DNA from: Methylomarinum sp964397365
GTDB taxonomy: Bacteria; Pseudomonadota; Gammaproteobacteria; Methylococcales; Methylomonadaceae
Direction: 5' to 3'
Assembly (NCBI GenBank): GCA_964397365.1
Contig: CAYNIU010000028.1
Location: forward strand, 1 to 22,920
Length of the DNA stretch: 22,920 nucleotides
Shown here: one piece after another, positions 7,666 to 14,587 of the stretch
Position numbering within the stretch: the stretch's first letter is position 1
Layout: each line of letters begins with the position of its first letter
Notes under the pieces: generated by a model
Databases searched by the model: none
Seen by the model: the letters and a program-made list of their open reading frames with translations, nothing else
What the model was told of the DNA's origin: nothing
Position numbers and translations under genes: made by a program

Positions 7666-7989
7666 TTAATATCGAGGCACAGAACTATCACACAGAACAG
7701 ACCACGCATCTATACCACCTTGCAAATTATATACATGAATAAATCCACACTCTTCTAAATAAACTGCAGCCTGCATACTACGCATACCATGATGACAAAT
7801 CAAAATGGTTTCCTGCTCACAGTCCAGTTCGTTTACTTTTGCTGGAATCAAGCTTAACGGAATCAGCCGACTGCCTTCGATTCGGGTATATTCAAATTCG
7901 TTAACTTCTCTGACATCCAGTAATAACAAATGGTTATTTGTCTGTAATTTTTCCTGCAATTGAATTGCGGATAACTGTATTATCGACAT
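7666..7989 (-). CDS. Single-domain rhodanese-like sulfurtransferase
   Basis: The 107-residue cytoplasmic protein is one rhodanese domain. The N-terminal LLLLDVREVNEFEYTRIEGS is the usual first motif, and the active-site loop is ICHHGMRS with catalytic Cys65, followed by GFIHVYNLQGGIDAW. Such GlpE/PspE-type proteins carry sulfane sulfur as a persulfide; the physiological donor and acceptor are not evident. The ATG lies inside the last codons of the aminotransferase gene (10-nt overlap, ATGTCGATAA), so translation of the two is coupled. The HHGMRS loop is shared with rhodaneses commonly found beside metabolic enzymes in Gammaproteobacteria. Confidence 0.92.
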   Translation of the reverse strand: MSIIQLSAIQLQEKLQTNNHLLLLDVREVNEFEYTRIEGSRLIPLSLIPAKVNELDCEQETILICHHGMRSMQAAVYLEECGFIHVYNLQGGIDAWSVLCDSSVPRY

Positions 7990-9143
7990 ATAAAACGTTC
8001 CAATCGCTTTAAAGCATCGGTCATTCTATCGGTTGGAACCGTATATGCAAATCTAATATACAAATTTTCGTTGTTTTTACCAAAATCTTTTCCCGGAGTG
8101 ACCGCCACACCCTCAGTTTCCAGCAAATCTTTTGCAAACTGAAAACTATCCTTTGAAAAAGCGCTGGATAATGCATAAATATAAAATGCTCCTTCCGGCT
8201 TGCAATCTATTTTAAAGCCCAACTGTGGTAATTTGTCATATAAAAAATCCCGTCTGGCTGCAAACTCTTGCCGTCTTCGCTCCAATTCCAACATATTAGC
8301 CGGTGAAAAAGAAGCTAACGCCGCATATTGGGAATGCGTCGGCGTAGAAATAAATATATTTTGCGCCAATCTTTCAACTGGATCAATGAATTCATCAGGC
8401 GCCACTAACCAGCCAATTCGCCAGCCGGTCATCCCGAAAAACTTGGAAAAACTATTGATTACAAAGACATCATCACTATATTGCAGAGCGCTGGCAGCTG
8501 TCTTATCATAAACCAGACCATGATAAATCTCATCCGAATAAAAACACCCCTGTAATGCTAATGTTTGGTTAATCGCAGTTTGTAATACTTCATTATCAAT
8601 AACAGTACCGGTCGGATTAGAAGGTGATGCAATCAAAACACCTTTGCTGCTTTCACTCCAGTTATCCCGAATCAATTTAGCATTCAACTGATAGTGGGTA
8701 TCCGCAGTAACTTTAATGGGTTTGCTGTTACCGTCAAACAAGCTCACAAAATTGTTATTACAAGGATAACAGGGATCAGCCATTAGAATTTCTTCATCCG
8801 CATTTAAGGTCACTCCCAAGGCCAGTAAAAAAGCCCCGGAGGCGCCCGGGGTAATAAAAATCCGTTCTTTGGCAATATTTACCCGGTAATATTGTAAATA
8901 GTACTGGGCGATAGCCTCACGCAATTCAGGAAGCCCTGCGGCTGCGGTATATTTAACATCCCCTTTTTCCAATAATCGTATCCCTGCCCGAATAACGGCC
9001 TCTGGAGTAGTAAAATCCGGTTCACCGATTTCCATATGGATAATATCCCTGCCTTGCTGTTCCAATTGTTTAGCACGCTGCATCAATTCCATGACATAAA
9101 AAGGTGAAATTTCCAGCATTCTATTGGCTATCAATTGCCTCAT
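7980..9143 (-). CDS. PLP-dependent class I/II aminotransferase
   Basis: The 387-residue protein has the fold-type I aminotransferase hallmarks: MEIGEPDFTTPEAV near the N-terminus, SPSNPTGTVI (Asn176), SDEIYHGLVY (Asp204, Tyr207) and SFSKFFGMTGWRIGW with the PLP lysine at 234. An Arg in LYIRFAY near the C-terminus fits the alpha-carboxylate contact. It belongs to the AspC/AlaC-like Igamma group; sequence alone does not tell whether aspartate, alanine or an aromatic/branched acid is the substrate. It overlaps the rhodanese gene by 10 nt. That pairing suggests a link with sulfur-containing amino acids, but this is inference. The gene diverges from dksA over a 111-nt spacer. Confidence 0.93.
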   Translation of the reverse strand: MRQLIANRMLEISPFYVMELMQRAKQLEQQGRDIIHMEIGEPDFTTPEAVIRAGIRLLEKGDVKYTAAAGLPELREAIAQYYLQYYRVNIAKERIFITPGASGAFLLALGVTLNADEEILMADPCYPCNNNFVSLFDGNSKPIKVTADTHYQLNAKLIRDNWSESSKGVLIASPSNPTGTVIDNEVLQTAINQTLALQGCFYSDEIYHGLVYDKTAASALQYSDDVFVINSFSKFFGMTGWRIGWLVAPDEFIDPVERLAQNIFISTPTHSQYAALASFSPANMLELERRRQEFAARRDFLYDKLPQLGFKIDCKPEGAFYIYALSSAFSKDSFQFAKDLLETEGVAVTPGKDFGKNNENLYIRFAYTVPTDRMTDALKRLERFICR

Positions 9144-9189
9144 AATCCAAACTCAAATGAAAGATAACCGACGAATAATAACAAATTTC

Positions 9190-9218
9190 TTGCTATGACC
9201 GGGTTATTCTGTTAAAAA
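9190..9218 (+). promoter_or_regulatory. Candidate sigma-70 promoter of dksA
   Basis: TTGCTA at 9190-9195 and TAAAAA at 9213-9218 are separated by 17 bases, each matching four of six consensus positions. The site is 36 bases upstream of the dksA ATG in the divergent spacer. Confidence 0.38.
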
Positions 9219-9254
9219 TGCGCAGTTTTTTAGATACAGCTTAGGAGTTATTGG

Positions 9255-9674
9255 ATGACTGACGTTACTGATTTCAGTTTTACGCCTTATGAAGAAAAAG
9301 AAGGCGAAGAATACATGAATGAAGCACAAACGAAGCATTTTGTGAACATTCTGAACAGCTGGAAAGCTCAATTAATGGAGGAAGTTGATCGCACAGTACA
9401 TCATATGCAAGATGATGCCGCCAATTTTCCCGATCCTAATGACAGAGCGACACAGGAGTCTGAGTTCAGTCTGGAATTAAGAACCCGGGACAGAGAACGC
9501 AAACTCATCAAAAAAATTGATGACTCCCTGAAAGATATTGAATCGGGTGATTACGGTTACTGTGAAACCTGCGGTATCGAAATCGGAATTCGTCGGCTGG
9601 AAGCACGCCCCACTGCAACGCTTTGTATCGACTGCAAAACTCTGGACGAAATCCGAGAGAAACAAGTAGGATAA
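9255..9674 (+). CDS. dksA: RNA polymerase-binding transcription factor DksA
   Basis: The 139-residue protein binds the RNA polymerase secondary channel and, with ppGpp, represses rRNA and activates amino-acid promoters. The coiled-coil tip keeps the essential acidic residues in FPDPNDRATQ (Asp60, Asp63, Ala65, equal to E. coli 71, 74, 76). The zinc finger is Cys103, Cys106, Cys124, Cys127 (CETC and CIDC), followed by the conserved KTLDEIREKQ tail. It is 12 residues shorter than E. coli DksA, all from the variable N-terminus. TTAGGAG at 9241-9247 supports the ATG at 9255. Together with rpoS in the same window, both are main stress regulators. gluQ follows in the same frame with only six bases between. 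Confidence 0.97.
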   Translation: MTDVTDFSFTPYEEKEGEEYMNEAQTKHFVNILNSWKAQLMEEVDRTVHHMQDDAANFPDPNDRATQESEFSLELRTRDRERKLIKKIDDSLKDIESGDYGYCETCGIEIGIRRLEARPTATLCIDCKTLDEIREKQVG

Positions 9675-9680
9675 ACCACT

Positions 9681-10577
9681 CTGTCACCCCCTGCTCCAGC
9701 ACGCTATATCGGCCGGTTTGCCCCTTCGCCTACCGGCCCGCTTCATCTGGGTTCGTTGTATACTGCACTGGCCGGTTTTCTTGATGCCCGTAAACATCAA
9801 GGTCAATGGTTGTTGCGTATAGACGATCTGGACACGCCACGCAATGTGGAGAGTGCCATAGAATCAATTATTCATGACTTAGAACGTTTCGGCCTGCATT
9901 GGGATCAAGCAATCCATTATCAAAGCCAATCTCTGGAACTTTACCATTCCTGCATCAACAAACTCCTTGAAGAACAACACCTCTATCCTTGTTCTTGTAG
10001 CCGTAAATCACTGACTGCAAGCAATCTGAAAAACCCTCTGGTTTATCCAGGCTACTGCCGAAACAAAGCAGCAGATCAGGACAAACCGCATGCCTTACGT
10101 ATTAAAACTCATGATTTAACACTGTCATTCCAGGATCGTTTACAAGGGACTGTCAGTCAAAACCTAATGTGCTATCCAGGGGATTTTATTATCAAACGCA
10201 AAGATCAGATTGTCGCCTATCAACTTGCCGTGGTCATTGATGATTTTCAACAGCACATCACTCATGTGGTTCGCGGATATGACCTACTGGATTCGACCCC
10301 CAGACAACTGTTTATTCAGAAATTACTGGGATACAGCCACCCCGAATACATGCATGTTCCCGTTATTGTTAATCAGCAAGGTGAAAAACTCAGTAAACAG
10401 ACTCATGCCGAAGGCGTTAATACGCAAAAACCAGCGGAAACTTTATTTTTGTTATTAACCCTGTTAAAACAGAATCCACCTGATAACTTGCGCAAAGCCA
10501 AAGTCGCTGACATTCTGGATTGGGCCATTGCCCACTGGAATCCTCAAAACTTAACAAAAATCAACGCCATTCGTTAA
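9681..10577 (+). CDS. gluQ: Glutamyl-Q tRNA(Asp) synthetase, probable CTG start
   Basis: The enzyme glutamylates queuosine at position 34 of tRNA(Asp). It is a truncated GluRS: catalytic domain only. The frame begins right after the dksA stop; RYIGRFAPSPTGPLHLGS is the first motif (HIGH equivalent HLGS), and it lies upstream of the first conventional start, TTG 9756. The only plausible initiator ahead of it is CTG 9681, 9 nt after AGGA at 9668-9671, giving 298 aa (E. coli about 300). Zinc-site cysteines are seen in YPCSCSRK and YPGYCRNK; KMSKS appears as KLSKQ. The dksA-gluQ order is widespread in Gammaproteobacteria. Starting at TTG 9756 would delete the ATP-binding signature and give an inactive protein. 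Confidence 0.9.
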   Translation: MSPPAPARYIGRFAPSPTGPLHLGSLYTALAGFLDARKHQGQWLLRIDDLDTPRNVESAIESIIHDLERFGLHWDQAIHYQSQSLELYHSCINKLLEEQHLYPCSCSRKSLTASNLKNPLVYPGYCRNKAADQDKPHALRIKTHDLTLSFQDRLQGTVSQNLMCYPGDFIIKRKDQIVAYQLAVVIDDFQQHITHVVRGYDLLDSTPRQLFIQKLLGYSHPEYMHVPVIVNQQGEKLSKQTHAEGVNTQKPAETLFLLLTLLKQNPPDNLRKAKVADILDWAIAHWNPQNLTKINAIR

Positions 10578-10612
10578 ATTATAAGAATAAGCAATGGGTA
10601 CAAGGATCAACT

Positions 10613-12550
10613 ATGACAGAACAAAAAATTCATCCAGTAAATTCTGAAATCGCCAAACAGGCACATATTGACACACAAACCTACCAAACCTTATATCAAC
10701 AGTCCATTAACACTCCCGAAGCCTTCTGGGAAAAACAAGCTAAAGATTTTCTGGATTGGATGCACCCCTGGGATAATGTGCTTTCATATAACTATCCGAA
10801 AGGTGAAATCAACTGGTTTGAAGGCGGCAAACTCAATGTCAGCGTCAATTGTCTGGATCGTCATTTGGAAAAACACGGTGATCAGGTTGCCATTATCTGG
10901 GAAAGCGATAATCCCAATAAGGATAAAAAAATCACTTATCGGCAATTACACCAACAAGTCTGTAAATTTGCCAACGTATTAAAAGCGCAAGGCGTACAAA
11001 AAGGCGATCGAGTTTGTATTTATTGCCCCATGTTGGCCGAAGCCGCTACCGTAATTCTGGCCTGCACCCGTATCGGCGCCGTCCATTCCATCGTCTTCGC
11101 CGGCTTTTCTGCCGATGCCTTGAAGGATCGAATTCTTGATGCCGACTGTCACACTTTGATCTGTGCCGATGAAGGCTACCGTGGCGGCAAAACAACACCT
11201 TCAAAAATTAATGCCGACAAAGCCGCCGCCCATTGCCCCAACCTAAAAAACATTATCGTCATTCAAAACACCGGCAATGACATTCCCTGGACTGAAGGAC
11301 GAGATATCTGGTTCCACGAGGAAATGGCGTCCGCTTCCACTACTTGTCCGGCGGAAGTTATGGATGCAGAAGACCCGTTATTTATCCTTTACACCTCCGG
11401 CTCAACCGGCAAACCAAAAGGCGTTTTACACACCACCGGCGGTTATTTGCTATATGCTGCTATTACTCACAAATATGTCTTTGATTATCATGACGGTGAT
11501 ATTTACTGGTGTACTGCGGATATAGGCTGGATAACGGGTCATTCCTATATTATTTACGGCCCGTTATGTAACGGCGCCACCACTTTAATGTTCGAAGGTG
11601 TTCCCACTTATCCTGAAGCCGATCGTTTTTGGCAAATCATTGACAAACACCAAGTCAATATTTTTTACACAGCGCCAACTGTCATTCGAGCGTTAATGGC
11701 GCAAGGCGACAAATTTGTCAAACGCACCAATCGCAGTAGTTTGAAACTACTGGGCAGTGTCGGCGAACCCATCAACCCGGAAGCCTGGGAATGGTATTAT
11801 CAGGTTGTCGGTGAGCAACGCTGTCCGATTGTCGATACCTGGTGGCAAACAGAAACTGGCGGTATCCTCATTACCCCTTTACCCGGCGCCACCGCTTTGA
11901 AACCCGGTTCCACCACATTACCGTTTTTCGGCATTACCCCCGTCATTCTTGACAACGACGGACATATTCTGGAAGGCGAAGCTGAAGGCATTCTGGCGCT
12001 CAATTATCCCTGGCCCGGGCAAGCGCGTTCCGTTTATGGTGATCACGACCGTTTTGTCGATACCTATTTCAAACACTATCCGGGTTATTATTTTACCGGT
12101 GACGGCGCCCGCCGTGATCAGGATGGCTATTACTGGATAACCGGCCGCGTTGATGATGTCATCAATGTCTCCGGTCATCGCATGGGAACAGCAGAAATAG
12201 AAAGCGCACTCGTTCTCCACCATGACATTGCCGAAGCCGCTGTAGTAGGCTATCCCCATGATATTAAAGGCCAGGGGATCTATGCTTACGTTACCGTAAA
12301 TGTTGGCGTGAAACCCACAGAAAAACTGCACCAGGAACTGGTTCAGTTAGTCCGAAATGAAATTGGCCCAATAGCCCATCCTGATATTATTCAGTGGGCT
12401 CCAGGTTTACCGAAAACTCGTTCCGGCAAAATTATGCGTCGTATTTTACGCAAAGTAGCAGCCAATGAAATTAACAACCTGGGCGACATATCAACATTGG
12501 CAGACCCATTGGTCGTAGATGAAATTATTAAGCACCGGGCTAACAAATAA
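10613..12550 (+). CDS. acs: Acetyl-CoA synthetase (AMP-forming)
   Basis: The 645-residue cytoplasmic enzyme converts acetate, ATP and CoA to acetyl-CoA, AMP and PPi. The adenylate-forming motif YTSGSTGKPKG starts at residue 260; DTWWQTETGG and YFTGDGARRDQDGYYWITGR follow, and the C-terminal RSGKIMRR has Lys606, equal to the acetylation-controlled Lys609 of E. coli. Family specificity is supported by the N-terminal FWEKQAKDFLDW and WFEGGKLNVS. I use ATG 10613, preceded by AAGGA at 10602-10606; a GTG-type extension from 10520 would overlap gluQ and lacks family similarity. It is 35 nt downstream of gluQ and may be co-transcribed. Codon use looks richer in GCC/GGC than neighbours, fitting high expression. 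Confidence 0.96.
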   Translation: MTEQKIHPVNSEIAKQAHIDTQTYQTLYQQSINTPEAFWEKQAKDFLDWMHPWDNVLSYNYPKGEINWFEGGKLNVSVNCLDRHLEKHGDQVAIIWESDNPNKDKKITYRQLHQQVCKFANVLKAQGVQKGDRVCIYCPMLAEAATVILACTRIGAVHSIVFAGFSADALKDRILDADCHTLICADEGYRGGKTTPSKINADKAAAHCPNLKNIIVIQNTGNDIPWTEGRDIWFHEEMASASTTCPAEVMDAEDPLFILYTSGSTGKPKGVLHTTGGYLLYAAITHKYVFDYHDGDIYWCTADIGWITGHSYIIYGPLCNGATTLMFEGVPTYPEADRFWQIIDKHQVNIFYTAPTVIRALMAQGDKFVKRTNRSSLKLLGSVGEPINPEAWEWYYQVVGEQRCPIVDTWWQTETGGILITPLPGATALKPGSTTLPFFGITPVILDNDGHILEGEAEGILALNYPWPGQARSVYGDHDRFVDTYFKHYPGYYFTGDGARRDQDGYYWITGRVDDVINVSGHRMGTAEIESALVLHHDIAEAAVVGYPHDIKGQGIYAYVTVNVGVKPTEKLHQELVQLVRNEIGPIAHPDIIQWAPGLPKTRSGKIMRRILRKVAANEINNLGDISTLADPLVVDEIIKHRANK

Positions 12551-12559
12551 ATGGATTAA

Positions 12560-12708
12560 GGAGAAAAATTACCAGATAATATAGCGAATGCCTTTAAAGC
12601 CACCGGAAGAATGGCTGAATGGCATATTCAGAGATTTTAAAAAACCTGTTAAAACAAGGCATAGAGGCCAAATTAATTGCATATGACAACGGCCAGCAGG
12701 ACATATAA
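12560..12708 (+). pseudogene. Decayed coding fragments of unknown family
   Basis: Two short open stretches in different frames join into one protein-like sequence: 12560-12637 reads LPDNIANAFKATGRMAEWHI, and 12634-12708 reads ILKNLLKQGIEAKLIAYDNG followed by QQDI and a stop. A one-base shift near 12634 would connect them. Composition is protein-like, but I do not recognise the family. They may belong to the same relic as the peptidase fragment that follows 50 bases later, or to a neighbouring gene from the same accessory element. Nothing intact is present between acs and that fragment. Confidence 0.35.
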
Positions 12709-12758
12709 AAAGACCGAAACCGGCTGTAAAAATAGACCAACAATCCAAAGATAAATAG

Positions 12759-13094
12759 AAAAAACCGAATTATTTGATTCGGTTAAATATAAATCATAAT
12801 GCTAATGTACAGTTTGGGACTTTAGCGCATCTTTACCTGGAGCATTTAGGCTCTGATAAGGTTTTAAAGATAGCAAATAGCTATAGGCTATCTCATAAAA
12901 ACAAAGAGCTGGAAGCAGAGTCTGTCGGTTATCTCATATACCATGGACATCAGGTTCATCCAAGTTCAGAAGCGTATTGAATTGATTTTGTAAATAATGA
13001 CCTGCAAGTTGAGCATATGGATGTCTATACTATCCTAAAATCTGGGGGACGAATTGAAACAATACTCGGTTTAAATACCCATAGCCATTTTTAA
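12759..13094 (+). pseudogene. ImmA/IrrE-type (ArdC-like) metallopeptidase, C-terminal remnant
   Basis: The frame opens after TAG 12756 and reads NVQFGTLAHLYLEHLG, then LSHKNKELEAESVGYLIYHG and SSEAY, a TGA at 12978, then in the same frame DVYTILKSGGRIETILGLN and THSHF, ending at TAA 13092. This follows the C-terminal part of the ImmA/IrrE (DUF955)-like peptidases common on integrative elements and phages, where the pattern is AHELGHxxLGHLG, ELEAESVxYLVC, SExYL, DxYxIxxAAGQVExLLGL. The HExxH zinc motif is gone: four residues between LAH and LYLEHLG are missing, as if a 12-base in-frame deletion joined two CAT codons. The TGA stands where Leu (TTA/TTG) is expected. No start codon with ribosome site is visible, so it is a pseudogene. 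Confidence 0.65.
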
Positions 13095-13517
13095 TCATGA
13101 CAAAGATGTAAAAACTTCCTTTAAAGAAATATGGAATTTCTGATGCACTCTATCGCCGACATGACCGCTGTAACTCGAATTCAAGTATAAATCGACTCCA
13201 CACACTTTAGGGATCATCGAGCATCTACCGGTAATGGAAAAAATCTCTCCCTGTAAACGATAGCTTAATGGAACACAGTCATTACGACTCATTTTGCCGG
13301 CAACAATCAGATCTATGCGCCGGTCAAACATTTCATAGGTCAATGATTCCGATTGCAACTTCAATTTGGCCAGCAACACCGGTACATCATCAATGGAGCC
13401 GTAAATAAAACAGCAACATTGCCGTAGATCCTGCATTAATATATCCGCTAATGCTTTAATGGTTAATCGCCCGTTGTGAAGCTGGATTAATGCATCCAAG
13501 CCATGTAATTGTTTCAT
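13095..13517 (-). CDS. Hypothetical protein, unrecognised
   Basis: I do not recognise this 140-residue protein. It has no signal peptide or membrane helix. Cysteines are notable: a CCC run at 34-36 (LRQCCCFIYG) and two more in the second half, MSRNDCVPLSYRL and TGRCSMIPKVCGVDLYL. No zinc-finger spacing is clear. The stop codon is immediately next to the stop of the peptidase remnant on the other strand (13094/13095), which may mark an edge of inserted DNA or simply chance. It diverges from cysD over 114 nt; no good Shine-Dalgarno precedes ATG 13517. Length, composition and lack of an overlapping gene favour a real gene, but this could be a remnant. Confidence 0.5.
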   Translation of the reverse strand: MKQLHGLDALIQLHNGRLTIKALADILMQDLRQCCCFIYGSIDDVPVLLAKLKLQSESLTYEMFDRRIDLIVAGKMSRNDCVPLSYRLQGEIFSITGRCSMIPKVCGVDLYLNSSYSGHVGDRVHQKFHISLKEVFTSLS

Positions 13518-13631
13518 TATATTAGTTTTTTATTATATTTATCAAAAAACAGCTCTCTTTCTGGCATTCAAGTCACATTAGCTTTAGAATAGATAATTTT
13601 GTTAAATGCCGGTAATTATCCGAACACCTTA

Positions 13632-14540
13632 ATGACTGATTATAAACTAACTCACCTGAAACAGCTTGAAGCTGAAAGTATTCATATTATCCGTGAAGTT
13701 GCAGCCGAATTCGACAAACCGGTGATGTTATATTCAATCGGCAAGGACTCGGCAGTTATGTTGCATTTGGCTATCAAGGCATTTTATCCGGGTAAACTCC
13801 CCTTCCCGTTACTGCATGTTGACACCACCTGGAAATTCAAGGAAATGATTGAATTTCGTGATCAACTAGCCAAAGACCTAGGGCTGGATTTGCTGGTTCA
13901 TATCAATAAGGAAGGCGTTGAACAGGGTATAGGCCCATTTACTCATGGCAGTAAAAAGCACACCGATGTCATGAAAACCGATTCCTTGAAACAAGCTTTA
14001 AATAAATATCAATTTGATGCCGCCTTTGGCGGCGCACGACGCGACGAAGAAAAATCACGCGCTAAAGAACGAGTCTATTCATTCCGCGACAAGAACCACC
14101 GCTGGGATCCCAAAAATCAACGCCCTGAATTATGGAATATTTTTAACGGCAAAATAGACAAAGGCGAAAGTATTCGGGTATTTCCGTTATCCAACTGGAC
14201 CGAACTGGATGTTTGGCAATATATTCATCTGGAAAATATCCCTATCGTACCGCTGTATTTTGCCAAAGAGCGTCCTGTCATCAACAAAGATGGCATGCTG
14301 ATTATGGTAGACGATGAACGCATGCCGATTACGCCCGAGGATAAAATAGAAATGAAAATGGTGCGATTCCGAACCCTGGGATGCTATCCATTGACTGGAG
14401 CTGTAGAGTCCACTGCCACCACTTTACCTGAAATTATTCAGGAAATGTTATTAACGACCACCTCCGAACGCCAGGGACGTTTAATTGACCATGATCAGGC
14501 AGGTTCTATGGAGCAGAAGAAACGTGAAGGGTATTTTTAA
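13632..14540 (+). CDS. cysD: Sulfate adenylyltransferase subunit 2 (CysD)
   Basis: From ATG 13632 the protein is 302 residues, the same length as E. coli CysD and starting in the same place; an upstream TTG (13599) would add eleven unaligned residues. CysD is the catalytic N-type PP-loop subunit of ATP sulfurylase, making adenosine 5'-phosphosulfate from sulfate and ATP. The PP-loop SIGKDSAVML starts at 35; FGGARRDEEKSRAKER and the C-terminal TSERQGRLIDHDQAGSMEQK are highly conserved. It is followed after 47 nt by cysN, its GTPase partner. The APS product would need either an APS reductase or an APS kinase; neither is encoded here as a separate gene. Confidence 0.97.
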   Translation: MTDYKLTHLKQLEAESIHIIREVAAEFDKPVMLYSIGKDSAVMLHLAIKAFYPGKLPFPLLHVDTTWKFKEMIEFRDQLAKDLGLDLLVHINKEGVEQGIGPFTHGSKKHTDVMKTDSLKQALNKYQFDAAFGGARRDEEKSRAKERVYSFRDKNHRWDPKNQRPELWNIFNGKIDKGESIRVFPLSNWTELDVWQYIHLENIPIVPLYFAKERPVINKDGMLIMVDDERMPITPEDKIEMKMVRFRTLGCYPLTGAVESTATTLPEIIQEMLLTTTSERQGRLIDHDQAGSMEQKKREGYF

Positions 14541-14587
14541 GTCAACAAACCATACTGACTTTTGCTTCAAAATTTTAGGAAATTTTA

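Noticed and set aside
10520..10612. 31-codon N-terminal extension of acs
   Set aside because: It overlaps gluQ, does not resemble acetyl-CoA synthetases, and the ATG at 10613 has its own AAGGA.
11918..12331. Open frame of 137 codons on the minus strand inside acs
   Set aside because: acs is unbroken and strongly conserved here; the antisense frame has no recognisable motif or ribosome site.
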